From Bog-257 sp963846715 (lineage in GTDB: Bacteria > Acidobacteriota > Terriglobia > Terriglobales > Acidobacteriaceae), in assembly GCA_963846715.1 (NCBI GenBank), contig CAWJXA010000007.1, positions 186,001-250,000 of the forward strand: DNA of 64,000 bases, given 5' to 3'. Shown piece by piece: positions 9,228 to 16,774 of this stretch. The notes under the pieces are model-generated. The model ran no database searches, was not told the origin of the DNA, and saw only the letters and a list, made by a program, of their open reading frames with translations. A program made the position numbers and the translations under genes. Within the stretch, counting starts at the first letter, position 1. Every line of letters starts with the position of its first letter.

Positions 9228-10108
9228 GAACTGTGCTTGTGTCCTCCTTGTGCAGAGAAGGTGAGGGCATCCAGCGGGCTGGCGGTGGCGCTGAGATGCC
9301 GTTGGGAGAGATGCAGATAGACGGTAGTTACTTCGAGGTCGCGATGACCGAGCAGGATCTGGATGGTGCGCAGGTCGGCTCCGGCTTCCAGCAGGTGGGT
9401 GGCGAAGCAGTGGCGTAGCGTGTGCGGATGGATGTGCTTGTGCGCCAAGCCGGCGCGCTCAGCGGCGTTCTGACAGGCAGTCCAGAGGACCTTGGTGGTG
9501 ACGGGATAACTTGCGGTATGCCACCGATTGCCGGGAAACAGCCACTCAGTCGGCTTGCGTCTGAGCCCGCGCCAGTAAGTGCGCAGCGCTTCGAGAAGCT
9601 TCGGGCTCAGCATGACGTCTCGGTCCAAGCCTCCCTTGCCTCCCCGGATGTGGACAACCATGCGCTGGCTGTCAATATCGCCGATCTTCAGATGCGCGGC
9701 TTCTGCGCGACGTGTCCCAGTGGCATAAAGCGTCATTAGCAGGATGCGGTGGAAGGGGCTTTCTGCGGCGTCAATCAGACGCGCAACCTCCTCCTGGCTG
9801 AGCACCTGCGGAAGGTGACGAACCTTCTTCGGATATGGCGTCTCGGCGATGCTCCAGCCGCGCTTCAACACGTGAATATAGAAGAAGCGCAACGAAGCCA
9901 ACCGCAGGATCACAGTGTTGGGACTGAACTTCAACTCGGTGAAGAGCATCGCCTGGTACTTGCGAATGTCCTCAGGGCCAAGCTGGTCAGGTGGACGATG
10001 AAAGTATCGGCTGAAGTGCTCAACACCATGGATGTATGAGCGAATCGTTGTCGCGGCGAAGTTGCGGCGGCGCAACTCCTCAAGCATGATCTGGCGTAGA
10101 CGCGTCAC
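9224..10108 (-). CDS. Tyrosine recombinase (phage-integrase family) of the IS91-like element
   Basis: 294 residues from GTG 10108, with GGAGGAA six bases upstream. The N-terminal SAM-like core-binding domain (residues 1-90) precedes the catalytic domain. Catalytic residues are visible: Arg in ATGTRRAEAAHL, His-x-x-Arg in HPHTLRHCFATHLLEAGAD, His in ILLGHRD, and the nucleophilic Tyr in TTVYLHLS. The length and motif set are complete. Its stop overlaps the transposase start, so the two form one mobile unit. Its role in an HUH element, perhaps resolving or integrating intermediates, is not settled by the sequence. Confidence 0.93.
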   Translation of the reverse strand: MTRLRQIMLEELRRRNFAATTIRSYIHGVEHFSRYFHRPPDQLGPEDIRKYQAMLFTELKFSPNTVILRLASLRFFYIHVLKRGWSIAETPYPKKVRHLPQVLSQEEVARLIDAAESPFHRILLMTLYATGTRRAEAAHLKIGDIDSQRMVVHIRGGKGGLDRDVMLSPKLLEALRTYWRGLRRKPTEWLFPGNRWHTASYPVTTKVLWTACQNAAERAGLAHKHIHPHTLRHCFATHLLEAGADLRTIQILLGHRDLEVTTVYLHLSQRHLSATASPLDALTFSAQGGHKHSS

Positions 10109-10272
10109 AGAGAGTTCCTCCTCTGCGACACAAGCTAGCTCACATCACCGCGAGACCGCCGGCTCAGCAACACGCGAATGCGTCCGCCGCAAAGCGGCTT
10201 CGTTCAAGTCGTTTATTCTTGATCGGCCGAGCGGAATTCAGTCCGCGAGGCGGCAGCGATATTTGCAGCCTC

Positions 10273-10683
10273 TTAGTCTGGCAGGATGATCATGACTTCG
10301 GTGGACTTGATCAGGGCGGCGGCAATCTGGCCCTTCTTCAGCCGCAACTCACGCACCGCGTCGGCGGTAATGATGGAAGTGATGTGCTGTTCGCCGATGG
10401 CCAGCGTGATCTGCGCCAGCAGGCCGCTGAGCTTGATATCGACGATGCGTCCGATCAACTGATTGCGCCCGCTCACTCGCCGAAACATCCGCCGTCGTTT
10501 CTCGGGCGTGCCGGCCACCGTTACCCGCGGCAGCAAGCGGTCGATCTCAGATTCCGGGATGCGATGGTGACCGCCCGGCGTTTGCAGGCTCTTCAGCTTG
10601 CCCCGGTAAATCCACTGCTTCAGCGACGCGTAGCTGATTCCGAGCACCTGGGCCGCATCACGGGGAGTGTAGAGTTTCGGCAT
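10273..10683 (-). CDS. MerR/excisionase-type HTH + TOBE (Mop) domain protein
   Basis: 136 residues from ATG 10683; a further in-frame ATG five codons upstream (10698) is possible, and neither has a clear ribosome-binding site. Residues 1-50 are a winged HTH of the excisionase/MerR type (YTPRDAAQVLGISYASLKQW, GGHHRIPESEID). Residues about 70-136 are a TOBE/Mop domain (SGRNQLIGRIVDIKLSGLLAQ ... VRELRLKKGQIAAALIKSTEVMI), which binds molybdate or other oxyanions in ModE-like regulators. The probable role is a molybdate-responsive DNA-binding protein. No molybdate transporter adjoins it. Confidence 0.85.
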   Translation of the reverse strand: MPKLYTPRDAAQVLGISYASLKQWIYRGKLKSLQTPGGHHRIPESEIDRLLPRVTVAGTPEKRRRMFRRVSGRNQLIGRIVDIKLSGLLAQITLAIGEQHITSIITADAVRELRLKKGQIAAALIKSTEVMIILPD

Positions 10684-10720
10684 GAGACTAGAAGCCATTA
10701 AGCCATTTCACAAATCGCTC

Positions 10721-10866
10721 TGTGTCAGGGCACGTCTTCAGACGTGCCGCAACAGGTCCAGCAATCTTTTGGGCTTTAGCCCCTGACGGCCCTGTTTTTG
10801 CTGGGCTAAAGCGGCGATCTTTTCTGCGCTTCGTTCGGCACGACTCAAAGTCGTGCCCTGATACAA
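10721..10866. repeat. Palindromic element with outer arms only
   Basis: TGTGTCAGGGCACGTCTTCA at 10721 is mirrored by GTCGTGCCCTGATACAA at 10850-10866. The interior has CTTTAGCCC-type short palindromes (TTGGGCTTTAGCCCC, GCTGGGCTAAAGC) but lacks the GAGGCTGCTGAAAAA inner arms. It is a third variant of the same outer shell seen at 7395 and 22560. Confidence 0.8.
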
Positions 10867-10946
10867 CCCAGAACGATTTGTGAGATGAGTTCTAGGTTTA
10901 CTCGGCTAGAGAATAGCTGTGGTTGCCGAGGCCGCGCAATCGAATT

Positions 10947-11591
10947 TCACGGTGCCGCCGCCATCGTGCTTTGTCCTGCCAAAACCACGCGGCCCTCGCT
11001 CTGCGGCACCAGCACCGGCTGCCGCCAATCCCAATGCGCGCCCAGTAGCTCCTGCGCTGTCGCAACCTGTCCTGTGCCGATCAGCAAGCCGAGCCTTCCG
11101 CCGGGCGCTACCAGCTTTGCGGTCACGGGCAAGGCCCGCTCAAATTGCTCGACGGCTCGAAGCGTCACCAGGCCGGCAGTTTTTCCCCACTGTTCGGCGC
11201 GGCCGCCGAACACCTCCACGCCTTCCAGGTCCAGCGTCCGCAATACCTCGCGCAAAAAGACGGCTTTCTTGTTTTGCGATTCAATCAGCGTCAACTCGAT
11301 TCTGGGCGCGAACAGTTTCATGGGAATGCCCGGAAAACCCGCTCCCGACCCGACATCGGCCACCGTCGCGAACACGTCAGTTTTACCTAGCAACACCTGC
11401 GCCGCGAACAGCGACTCGCCGAAGTGCCGGGCCACAATCGCCTCTGGATTGCGCACGGCGGTCAGGTTGACTCGCGCATTCCAGCGCAGCAAAAGCTCGC
11501 GGTAGCGCTGCACGGCTTGCAGAAGGGCCGCCGTCGGAGCCTCTTCCCCGGTGAATGGCGCTAGCAATTCGGCGATGCGTAAGGTCTCCAT
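10947..11591 (-). CDS. rsmG: 16S rRNA (guanine-N7)-methyltransferase RsmG
   Basis: 214 residues from ATG 11591 (an in-frame ATG also exists at 11606). Family hallmarks are the N-terminal helix with YRELLLRWNARVNLTAVRNP, then the SAM-binding glycine loop VADVGSGAGFPGIPM, LTLIESQNKKAVFLREV, and TLRAVEQFERALP. RsmG methylates N7 of G527 in 16S rRNA with S-adenosylmethionine. Length is normal for the family. It is not beside mnmG or parAB as in many bacteria. The C-terminus (residues 170-214) is less conserved but not truncated. Confidence 0.95.
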   Translation of the reverse strand: METLRIAELLAPFTGEEAPTAALLQAVQRYRELLLRWNARVNLTAVRNPEAIVARHFGESLFAAQVLLGKTDVFATVADVGSGAGFPGIPMKLFAPRIELTLIESQNKKAVFLREVLRTLDLEGVEVFGGRAEQWGKTAGLVTLRAVEQFERALPVTAKLVAPGGRLGLLIGTGQVATAQELLGAHWDWRQPVLVPQSEGRVVLAGQSTMAAAP

Positions 11592-11629
11592 GCAAAACTG
11601 AAGCATACGCCAGCGGACCCAGAACGTCA

Positions 11630-11865
11630 GAGTATGTGTGAATACTCAGTTTCGTTTTCTCCTCTGGAGTAGAACCCGCGCAAATCGAGCCCCGCAGGGG
11701 CGGCACAAACTCCCGCGCTGAAGATTCAGTTTCCTCTTCGCCGATGAAGCCAAACCTGCGGAAATCGAACCCCGAAAAGGGCGGAAGCGCAGTTAGCCCA
11801 GGACGGAGCGCAGCGGAGTCCTGGGTAGAGTCGGAAATGAGACTGAGTCCCTTCAGGGACGGCAC
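11630..11865 (+). repeat. Dispersed repeat, family D, copy 2 with internal duplication
   Basis: Starts GAGTATGTGTGAATACTCAG and ends GGGACGGCAC like copy 1 at 477-630. Here the CAGTTTC...TCGAGCCCCG...GGGGCGG module occurs twice (around 11647-11705 and 11728-11785) before the TTAGCCCAGGACGGAGC palindrome. The extra length is therefore a tandem duplication of one module. Confidence 0.82.
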
Positions 11866-11984
11866 AGCAATCCGCGGATCGTCGATAGCGCTGGCTTTCC
11901 AGCCGAGCCATCACCTTGGCGTCTCGCTGCCATACACCTAAGCGCTATTTACCGCACCCTGCTCAATATCCTACATTGTCTGAT

Positions 11985-12001
11985 GTGACACATTGTGTCA
12001 C
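11985..12001. promoter_or_regulatory. 17-bp perfect palindrome, likely autoregulatory operator
   Basis: GTGACACA-T-TGTGTCAC has perfect 8-base arms around one central base and lies 14 bases upstream of the ATG of the HTH gene at 12016. Antitoxin-like XRE proteins commonly repress their own promoter through such sites. The position just before the ribosome-binding site supports that reading; binding itself is inferred. Confidence 0.6.
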
Positions 12002-12015
12002 TCGAGGGATGCACC

Positions 12016-12306
12016 ATGAGCAAGAAAACCAAAAAGAAAGACAAGAAGAACAAGCGCAAGGCAGGGACCGCCACCAGCCTGGACCTGCGTTCCGTCGAGA
12101 TACCGCCCCGTCCCAAGCCACTGAGGCCGGCGGAAATCCGGGCCATGCGGGCCGCCATGAACGCCAGCCAGGCGCTGTTCGCGCGGCTGCTGAATGTGAG
12201 TTCTAATGCGGTCGAGAGCTGGGAGCAGGGTATCCGAGAGCCGCGTCAGGCCACCCTGAAGTTGCTGCACATCGTACGCAAGAACCCGGCTGCGCTGCTG
12301 AACTGA
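12016..12306 (+). CDS. Orphan XRE-type HTH protein (antitoxin-like)
   Basis: 96 residues from ATG 12016, with GAGGG seven bases upstream; the in-frame GTG at 11995 overlaps the palindromic operator and is less likely. The first 17 residues are almost entirely Lys/Arg (SKKTKKKDKKNKRK). Residues about 40-90 are a helix-turn-helix resembling NadS/HigA antitoxins (LRPAEIRAMRAAMNASQALF ... NAVESWEQGIREPRQATLKL). No toxin gene is adjacent on either side. It is probably a self-regulating DNA-binding protein; a role in toxin-antitoxin biology is only suggested. Confidence 0.8.
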   Translation: MSKKTKKKDKKNKRKAGTATSLDLRSVEIPPRPKPLRPAEIRAMRAAMNASQALFARLLNVSSNAVESWEQGIREPRQATLKLLHIVRKNPAALLN

Positions 12307-12323
12307 TCCGCGGGCCCAGGGGC

Positions 12324-12815
12324 TTACTGTCCGGCCAGATTCTGTGCGATCTCTCCCGCAATCGGCAGCATGAAGCGCGACCCCTGCGCTGCCTTAATCA
12401 TGCACACGATCCACAGGACGAACGTGAGTATTCCCAGCAGGATGAGCAGCATCAGGCCCACTCCGAGCCCTCCTAACTCCCCATATCCCGTGTGGTAGTG
12501 GTGGTAGCCTCCGAAGAAAAATCCGAAGCCGAACACCATAGCCAATATCGCACGCAGGATGTGCAGCCCGCCAAAGGTCACGATGGACTGCGCTGCATGG
12601 AAGCGAACGTAGGGCCTCTTGTCGACCAGGAAAAAGATGATACCCGTCAGCCAGCCCAGCACGTAGCTTAGCGTGGCCGCCGTGGTTTCCGACATGCCCG
12701 CCGCGGGCGGTTGATAAGGCACCGGAACTGGAGTTGCGGGTTGCGGCTGACCGCATCTGGAACAGAACTGCGCGTTCGCAGGTACTTCGGCTCCGCACTT
12801 CGTACAGTGAAGCAT
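12324..12815 (-). CDS. Zinc-ribbon DUF4870-like membrane protein
   Basis: 163 residues. The N-terminus is a four-cysteine zinc ribbon (CTKCGAEVPANAQFCSRCG), followed by a Pro-rich linker (residues 23-40). A membrane domain with three to four helices follows: TLSYVLGWLTGIIFFLVDK, VRFHAAQSIVTFGG and two further hydrophobic stretches. These motifs match the DUF4870 / chloroplast-import-Tic20-like family, whose molecular role is unknown. A His/Tyr/Gly-rich loop (FFFGGYHHYHTGYGELGG) is unusual. It faces the orphan HTH gene convergently, with only 17 bases between their stops. Confidence 0.85.
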   Translation of the reverse strand: MLHCTKCGAEVPANAQFCSRCGQPQPATPVPVPYQPPAAGMSETTAATLSYVLGWLTGIIFFLVDKRPYVRFHAAQSIVTFGGLHILRAILAMVFGFGFFFGGYHHYHTGYGELGGLGVGLMLLILLGILTFVLWIVCMIKAAQGSRFMLPIAGEIAQNLAGQ

Positions 12816-12865
12816 TCCATCCTCCTCGGTCGCACGTCATGCTACACCAAATCGGCGGACTCAGA

Positions 12866-13696
12866 TCACGAATGATCCTGCGCCGGTGTGCTCCACATTG
12901 GCGGCTCGGCGCGATGCAGCCTCACGATCCTCCACAGAAAATACAGCGCTGCCGCCAGGCAAACCAGCACCGCGACCATCGAGGCCTCCGGACCGAAAAA
13001 GCCACCCGTCAGCACCGCTGGCCCGCTAAGCGATCCGCGTAGCAGCCCCACGCTCATGGTATTGCCGGACAGCGTCATCCCAAAAATCGAGCCCTCGGTA
13101 AAGTTCCATCCGGCGTGCAGGCCAATCGGCAGCCACAGCCTCTGCGTTGCGGCATAGGCTGCGCCCAGCAGGATGCCGGCTTCCAGCGCAATCGCTACGG
13201 AACTGCGAAGCGTAGCTCCGGGATTGAACATGTGCGCCACTCCGAACAGGGCCGCAGTAAAGATCAGCGCGCCCCAGGTTCCAACGATCTTCGAACTTAG
13301 CCGGAATAGCAGCCCGCGAAACAGGATTTCCTCCATGATTCCGGCCAGCACCGCGAAGAACAATCCCGTGAGCAGGCCGCTAGTTGTGCCCCATCCTGCC
13401 GGATGATAGACGCCGGCGGCCAGCAGAATGGCCATCACCACGGCGAACAGCACAAATCCGAGGGCGAATCCGGCGGCTGCTTCCGGCAACGCTTGCGGGG
13501 CAGCTAGCTCCGTGGGAATGCGCCGCTCGATCAGTCTGCACCCTAAAATATAGGCGGCTAGGACGAGCACGGCCATCACCGCAGCGCCCGATGTAAGCAT
13601 GTACTTTCGCACCACCGGCTGAAACAGCATGATGACCGCAACCACGGCCACCAGGTTCAGCAGCCCAAGGCCTACTTCTTTCCATTTCTTGCGCAG
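12866..13696 (-). CDS. CPBP-family intramembrane glutamic protease
   Basis: 276 residues if translation starts at CTG 13696. Five bases upstream of it is the best ribosome-binding site in the area (AAGGAGG, 13702-13708). The first GTG in frame (13651) would cut into the first membrane helix, and the frame is closed by TGA just upstream. Eight or so membrane segments surround the catalytic motifs: EEILFRGLLFRL (paired Glu and Arg), FGVAHMFNPG (His) and GLHAGWNFTEG (His/Asn). This is the CPBP (CAAX-protease and bacteriocin-processing) signature. The substrate is unknown; a membrane peptidase role is well supported. Confidence 0.9.
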   Translation of the reverse strand: MRKKWKEVGLGLLNLVAVVAVIMLFQPVVRKYMLTSGAAVMAVLVLAAYILGCRLIERRIPTELAAPQALPEAAAGFALGFVLFAVVMAILLAAGVYHPAGWGTTSGLLTGLFFAVLAGIMEEILFRGLLFRLSSKIVGTWGALIFTAALFGVAHMFNPGATLRSSVAIALEAGILLGAAYAATQRLWLPIGLHAGWNFTEGSIFGMTLSGNTMSVGLLRGSLSGPAVLTGGFFGPEASMVAVLVCLAAALYFLWRIVRLHRAEPPMWSTPAQDHS

Positions 13697-13701
13697 GATG
13701 T

Positions 13702-13708
13702 CCTCCTT
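13702..13708 (-). promoter_or_regulatory. Ribosome-binding site AAGGAGG deciding a CTG start
   Basis: On the minus strand AAGGAGG is followed by ACATC and then CTG CGC AAG AAA. No ATG, GTG or TTG in the protease frame lies within normal range of it. The match to the 16S anti-Shine-Dalgarno is essentially perfect, so CTG (or ATC just before it) is the likely initiator. Confidence 0.5.
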
Positions 13709-13815
13709 GAATCACGAGGTGGTACGTTTGCCTGTGGATTGAGGTTCCTGAATTGTACAGAAGGAGGGTTCTGAGGCCTGCGTGAGGTCTCACATGTCGT
13801 TTGGAATGGGCGCGC

Positions 13816-14087
13816 CTGCACAGGCGCTGCTGAAAAGTCAGAGTATGACTCTCGGAATGTACTTCTTGAAGGGAGCCCCCGCATTTATGCGGGGGGAGGA
13901 GCGCTTCAGCGCTCCGGGAAAGGTTGCTCCTTGATCTTGCGTTTTAGCGCTGGAGATTGGAAAGCCCAGGGCTAAAGCGCATTTCGAAATCGAGCGCTTT
14001 TACGCTGGACTAAGTCCATCTCCCCCTGCTGAAAGCAGGGGGCTCCCGCCAAGAGCGTTGACCAGACTTTTCAGCGACCCCTGCAGG
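13816..14087. repeat. Nested palindromic element, core A, inverse orientation
   Basis: Outer CCTGCACAGG / CCCCTGCAGG and inner GCTGCTGAAAAGTCAGAG / CAGACTTTTCAGC arms flank core A read in the opposite direction to the 7.4-kb copy. It starts GGGAGCCCCCGCATTTATGC and finishes CCCCCTGCTGAAAGCAGGGG. The motif GTCAGAGTATGACTC next to the inner arm recurs in the 19.7-kb copy. Confidence 0.85.
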
Positions 14088-14105
14088 CACCGTACGAGGT
14101 TCCGC

Positions 14106-15197
14106 TCAAACTGCCGCCGAGCTTACCGTATCCGCAACCCCATGTGCAGCACTGGGAATTTTTCCGCTGAGCAACCCCTCGAAGAACCGGTCCACGGCGT
14201 CGAGAATCTCCATCTCCCGCTTCGACTCATACACCGCTTTGCGCAACTGCGCGCCGTGGGGGACGCCATGCGTGAACCAGGCCGCGAACTGCTTCATCTT
14301 GCCTTCCGAGCCGCCGACCTTCTCGTCCACCAGCATGCTGAAGTACGTGCGGATCATGTGATAGCGGTCGGCATCGCTGGGCAGATCGTACGCTCCGGTC
14401 TGCGTGTATTGATCGATCTGGCGGAAGATCCACGGATTCGACGCAGCGCTGCGCCCGATCATCACCGCATCGCATCCCGTCTGCGCCACCATGGCGGCGG
14501 CGTCCTCGGGCGAGCGCACGTCGCCATTGCCAATCACCGGAATCTTCACTGCGTCCTTCACCGCCGCAATCCACTCCCACTGCGCCTGCCCGCTATAGCC
14601 CTGCTCGCGAGTGCGGGCGTGCAATGCCACCCCAGCCAGTCCACACTCCTCCGCCATCTTGGCCAGGTTGACGTGCACGATCTCCTTGTCGCTCCAGCCG
14701 GCGCGGAACTTCACGGTGAACGGGATCTTCACCGCCGCTCGCACCGACTCGAAGATGTTCTTGATGAGCGGCAGATCGCGCAACAAGCCGGAGCCGCCGT
14801 TACACTTCACCACTTTCTTCGCCGGGCAACCGAGGTTCAGGTCCACTAGATCGAAGCCCAAGCCCTCGACTACGCGCGCCGCCTCGGCCAGCACCACCGG
14901 GTCGCTGCCGAATAGCTGTGCCGAAATCGGATGCTCATTGCCGTAGAACGTCAGGTACTGCTTGGCCTTCTTGTCCTTGTGGCGGATGATGCCGTCGGCC
15001 GAGGTGAACTCGGTCATCATCAGGCCGCATCCGCCCAGGTTGCGGATGAATCGCCGGAACACCGTATCGGTGATACCAGCCATCGGCGCTAGCACGGTCG
15101 CCGGCCGAATCTCGATCCCGCCGAGCGAAACGGACGCAGGCACGCGCGCCTCCGCAGGCGCTATCCGCAAGGCCGGATTGTCGAAATACTTGTGCAC
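14106..15197 (-). CDS. dusB: tRNA-dihydrouridine synthase (DusB-type)
   Basis: 363 residues. The FMN-binding TIM barrel begins with LAPMAGITDTVFRRF. The catalytic cysteine lies in NLGCPAKKVVKCNGGSGLL, and phosphate-binding motifs are IPVIGNGDVRSPEDA and AVMIGRSAASNPWIF. The C-terminal helical tRNA-binding domain (residues 255-345) contains FAAWFTHGVPHGAQLRK. It reduces uridine in tRNA D-loops using FMN and NADPH. The C-terminal tail after residue 345 is Ala/Ser-rich and variable. It appears monocistronic; a 79-bp dyad repeat lies just upstream of its start. Confidence 0.95.
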   Translation of the reverse strand: MHKYFDNPALRIAPAEARVPASVSLGGIEIRPATVLAPMAGITDTVFRRFIRNLGGCGLMMTEFTSADGIIRHKDKKAKQYLTFYGNEHPISAQLFGSDPVVLAEAARVVEGLGFDLVDLNLGCPAKKVVKCNGGSGLLRDLPLIKNIFESVRAAVKIPFTVKFRAGWSDKEIVHVNLAKMAEECGLAGVALHARTREQGYSGQAQWEWIAAVKDAVKIPVIGNGDVRSPEDAAAMVAQTGCDAVMIGRSAASNPWIFRQIDQYTQTGAYDLPSDADRYHMIRTYFSMLVDEKVGGSEGKMKQFAAWFTHGVPHGAQLRKAVYESKREMEILDAVDRFFEGLLSGKIPSAAHGVADTVSSAAV

Positions 15198-15223
15198 AGA
15201 TTGATTGTAACCAAAAAGCGCGC

Positions 15224-15302
15224 AACCACGGATTTACACAGATCGGCACGGATAAATCTCCAAACCAAGAGAATCCGTGTAAATCCGTGCAAATCCGTGG
15301 TT
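15224..15302. repeat. CCACGGATTT-type inverted repeat, copy 1
   Basis: AACCACGGATTTACACAGAT and GTGTAAATCC...AATCCGTGGTT form a long imperfect hairpin whose 11-base outermost arms match exactly. Direct repeats of AAATCCGTG occur in the right arm. Related copies are at 18421-18509 and, degraded, at 32901-32944. It lies between the start of dusB and the stop of the adenosine deaminase gene. Confidence 0.85.
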
Positions 15303-15325
15303 AAGTGTCCTGTGTCGCGAACAGG

Positions 15326-16363
15326 TTAGAATTTCGCCAGATACTCTCGCTTCTTCTCTTCCGGCAAGAACGAAGCGCGAAACGAATTCTTCGCAAGCTC
15401 CCGAAGCTGGTCCTCGCTAAAGCCGAACACCTGCTCCGCAAGCTGGTATTCACGCAGCAGATTGGTGTGGAACATGTCGGGATCGTCGGTGTTCAACGTG
15501 ACCAGCACTCCGGCGTCGAACAATTTGCGGACTGGATGTTGCTCCACCGCCGTGCAGCACCCGGTCATCACATTGCTGGTGACGCACACCTCCACTGGAA
15601 TCTGTTTCTGGGCGAGGTATCGCATCAGTTCCGGATCGTCGATGGCGTGCAGTCCATGGCCGATGCGGTCCGCCTTCAGCTCCCGCAGCGCACCCCAGAT
15701 GGACTCCGGCCCAACGGTTTCTCCGGCATGCACGGTCAAGCGCAGCCCATGTTGCGCGGCGTGCTGGTATACATCGCGAAACTGCTCCGGCCCTGCGCGC
15801 CGCTCGTCTCCACCAATTCCTATGGCGGCGACGTTTCGCTCCCCAAAGCGAATGGCTTCGTCAACTACGCGACGCGCGTCTTCTACGCCGAAGTGCCGGA
15901 CCGCATCGAAGATCCAGTACAACGACATGCCAAACTCTCGCTCGCCGCGCTGTCGCCCGCGTTCTGCTCCCGCAAACAAGGGAGCGAATTCCTGCCCGCG
16001 CCACTGCACCACTCCTGCTGAGATGTACACCTCAGCATGAAGCACATTCTGCGCGTGCAGCTTCTGCATCATGCGATAGGTCACCAGCTCGTAGTCTTCG
16101 GCGGTGCGCAAACGCTCGGTGACCGCCTTGAAGGCCCACAAAAAGCCGGTGAAGTTTTTATAGTCATACAGCGCCCGCGCTTCTTCTTCGGTGAAGACGC
16201 GCCCGCTGTCCTCAATGTTCTTGTAGCGATTGTTAGTGGTCGGTAGCGGCGTGGGATGGCGGCGACTTAGCTCAGCCAGGGTAGGCGGATCGACCGTGCC
16301 TTCGAGGTGAAGATGGAGTTCGGCCTTGGGCAGCGAAGAAATAAATTCGGACGCGTCGGACAT
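15326..16363 (-). CDS. add: Adenosine deaminase
   Basis: 345 residues from ATG 16363, one base after the stop of the upstream HTH gene; an in-frame TTG at 16372 with GGGAAG upstream is an alternative. Metal-dependent amidohydrolase motifs are complete: PKAELHLHLEGT (zinc His pair), AIGIGGDERR, LRLTVHAGE (His, catalytic Glu), DRIGHGLHAI and LVTLNTDDPDMF (zinc Asp). It hydrolyses adenosine (or adenine in some relatives) to inosine and ammonia in purine salvage. The TTNNRYKNIEDSGRVF insertion near residue 45 is typical of one bacterial subgroup. Confidence 0.9.
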   Translation of the reverse strand: MSDASEFISSLPKAELHLHLEGTVDPPTLAELSRRHPTPLPTTNNRYKNIEDSGRVFTEEEARALYDYKNFTGFLWAFKAVTERLRTAEDYELVTYRMMQKLHAQNVLHAEVYISAGVVQWRGQEFAPLFAGAERGRQRGEREFGMSLYWIFDAVRHFGVEDARRVVDEAIRFGERNVAAIGIGGDERRAGPEQFRDVYQHAAQHGLRLTVHAGETVGPESIWGALRELKADRIGHGLHAIDDPELMRYLAQKQIPVEVCVTSNVMTGCCTAVEQHPVRKLFDAGVLVTLNTDDPDMFHTNLLREYQLAEQVFGFSEDQLRELAKNSFRASFLPEEKKREYLAKF

Positions 16364-16364
16364 G

Positions 16365-16685
16365 TCAAACAAGCGCTACTTCCCGGGCGAAGTCCGGCTT
16401 TCTTTCAGCATGGAGCTTTAGGGCTACACCACACGCTGTCGCGATTCGTTCCAGCATTACCAATGAGTGCCCCAAGTATTCGGCGTCCTCCAGGCGGGCA
16501 ATCACAGATTGGGTTGTGCCAATCCGTTTGGCCAGCGCGGCTTGCGTTAGCCCCGCTTCCTCCCTCATCTCGCGTACCAGCAGCGCGAGGTCAATCTGGC
16601 GAATAGTACGCGCAAACGTTTTGCGATAAGTCGCACTACGGCGGGCGCGTTGGGTGACCACTTCGCTGTGCAGGTCGCGCTTCAT
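16365..16685 (-). CDS. XRE-family HTH regulator (HigA/antitoxin-like)
   Basis: 106 residues from ATG 16685, which has AAGGAG eight bases upstream; the frame stays open further upstream without another good start. A short basic N-terminus leads to an XRE helix-turn-helix at about residues 33-85 (LALLVREMREEAGLTQAALA, KRIGTTQSVIARLED, LERIATACGVAL). It is followed by one base and then the adenosine deaminase start, so the two genes are probably co-transcribed. The preceding frame ends in an ATGA overlap with this start but has no usable initiator, possibly the remnant of a toxin gene. Confidence 0.83.
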   Translation of the reverse strand: MKRDLHSEVVTQRARRSATYRKTFARTIRQIDLALLVREMREEAGLTQAALAKRIGTTQSVIARLEDAEYLGHSLVMLERIATACGVALKLHAERKPDFAREVALV

Positions 16686-16736
16686 AGGCCAAACTCCTTC
16701 AGGATCGCTTCGCTTTCCCAAGCTGCCTCATGATCC

Positions 16737-16766
16737 AGTATAGCATTATTGCGATAGGCGATGCAG
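16737..16766 (-). promoter_or_regulatory. Possible sigma-70-type promoter for the HTH-add pair
   Basis: On the minus strand CTGCAT (16761-16766) and TATACT (16737-16742) are separated by 18 bases, about 50 bases before the HTH start codon. The -10 box is near consensus and the -35 box weak. It overlaps the end of the upstream permease gene intergenic region. Confidence 0.3.
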
Positions 16767-16774
16767 GCGTCCGA

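Larger units (their letters stand above)
7716..10140 (-). mobile_element. IS91-like element with HUH transposase and tyrosine recombinase
   Basis: The element carries two leftward overlapping genes, a tyrosine recombinase (9224-10108) followed by an IS91-family transposase (8037-9227). IS91 elements lack terminal inverted repeats and move by rolling-circle replication, so the ends cannot be fixed from one copy. The left limit given is the 18-bp stem at 7716-7787 and the right limit is just upstream of the recombinase start. Both genes look intact, so the element may be functional. Confidence 0.65.

Noticed and set aside
16686..16772. Toxin gene upstream of the XRE gene at 16365
   Set aside because: The preceding frame ends in EAILKEFGL with an ATGA overlap but is only about 30 codons long and has no usable start codon; at most a remnant.
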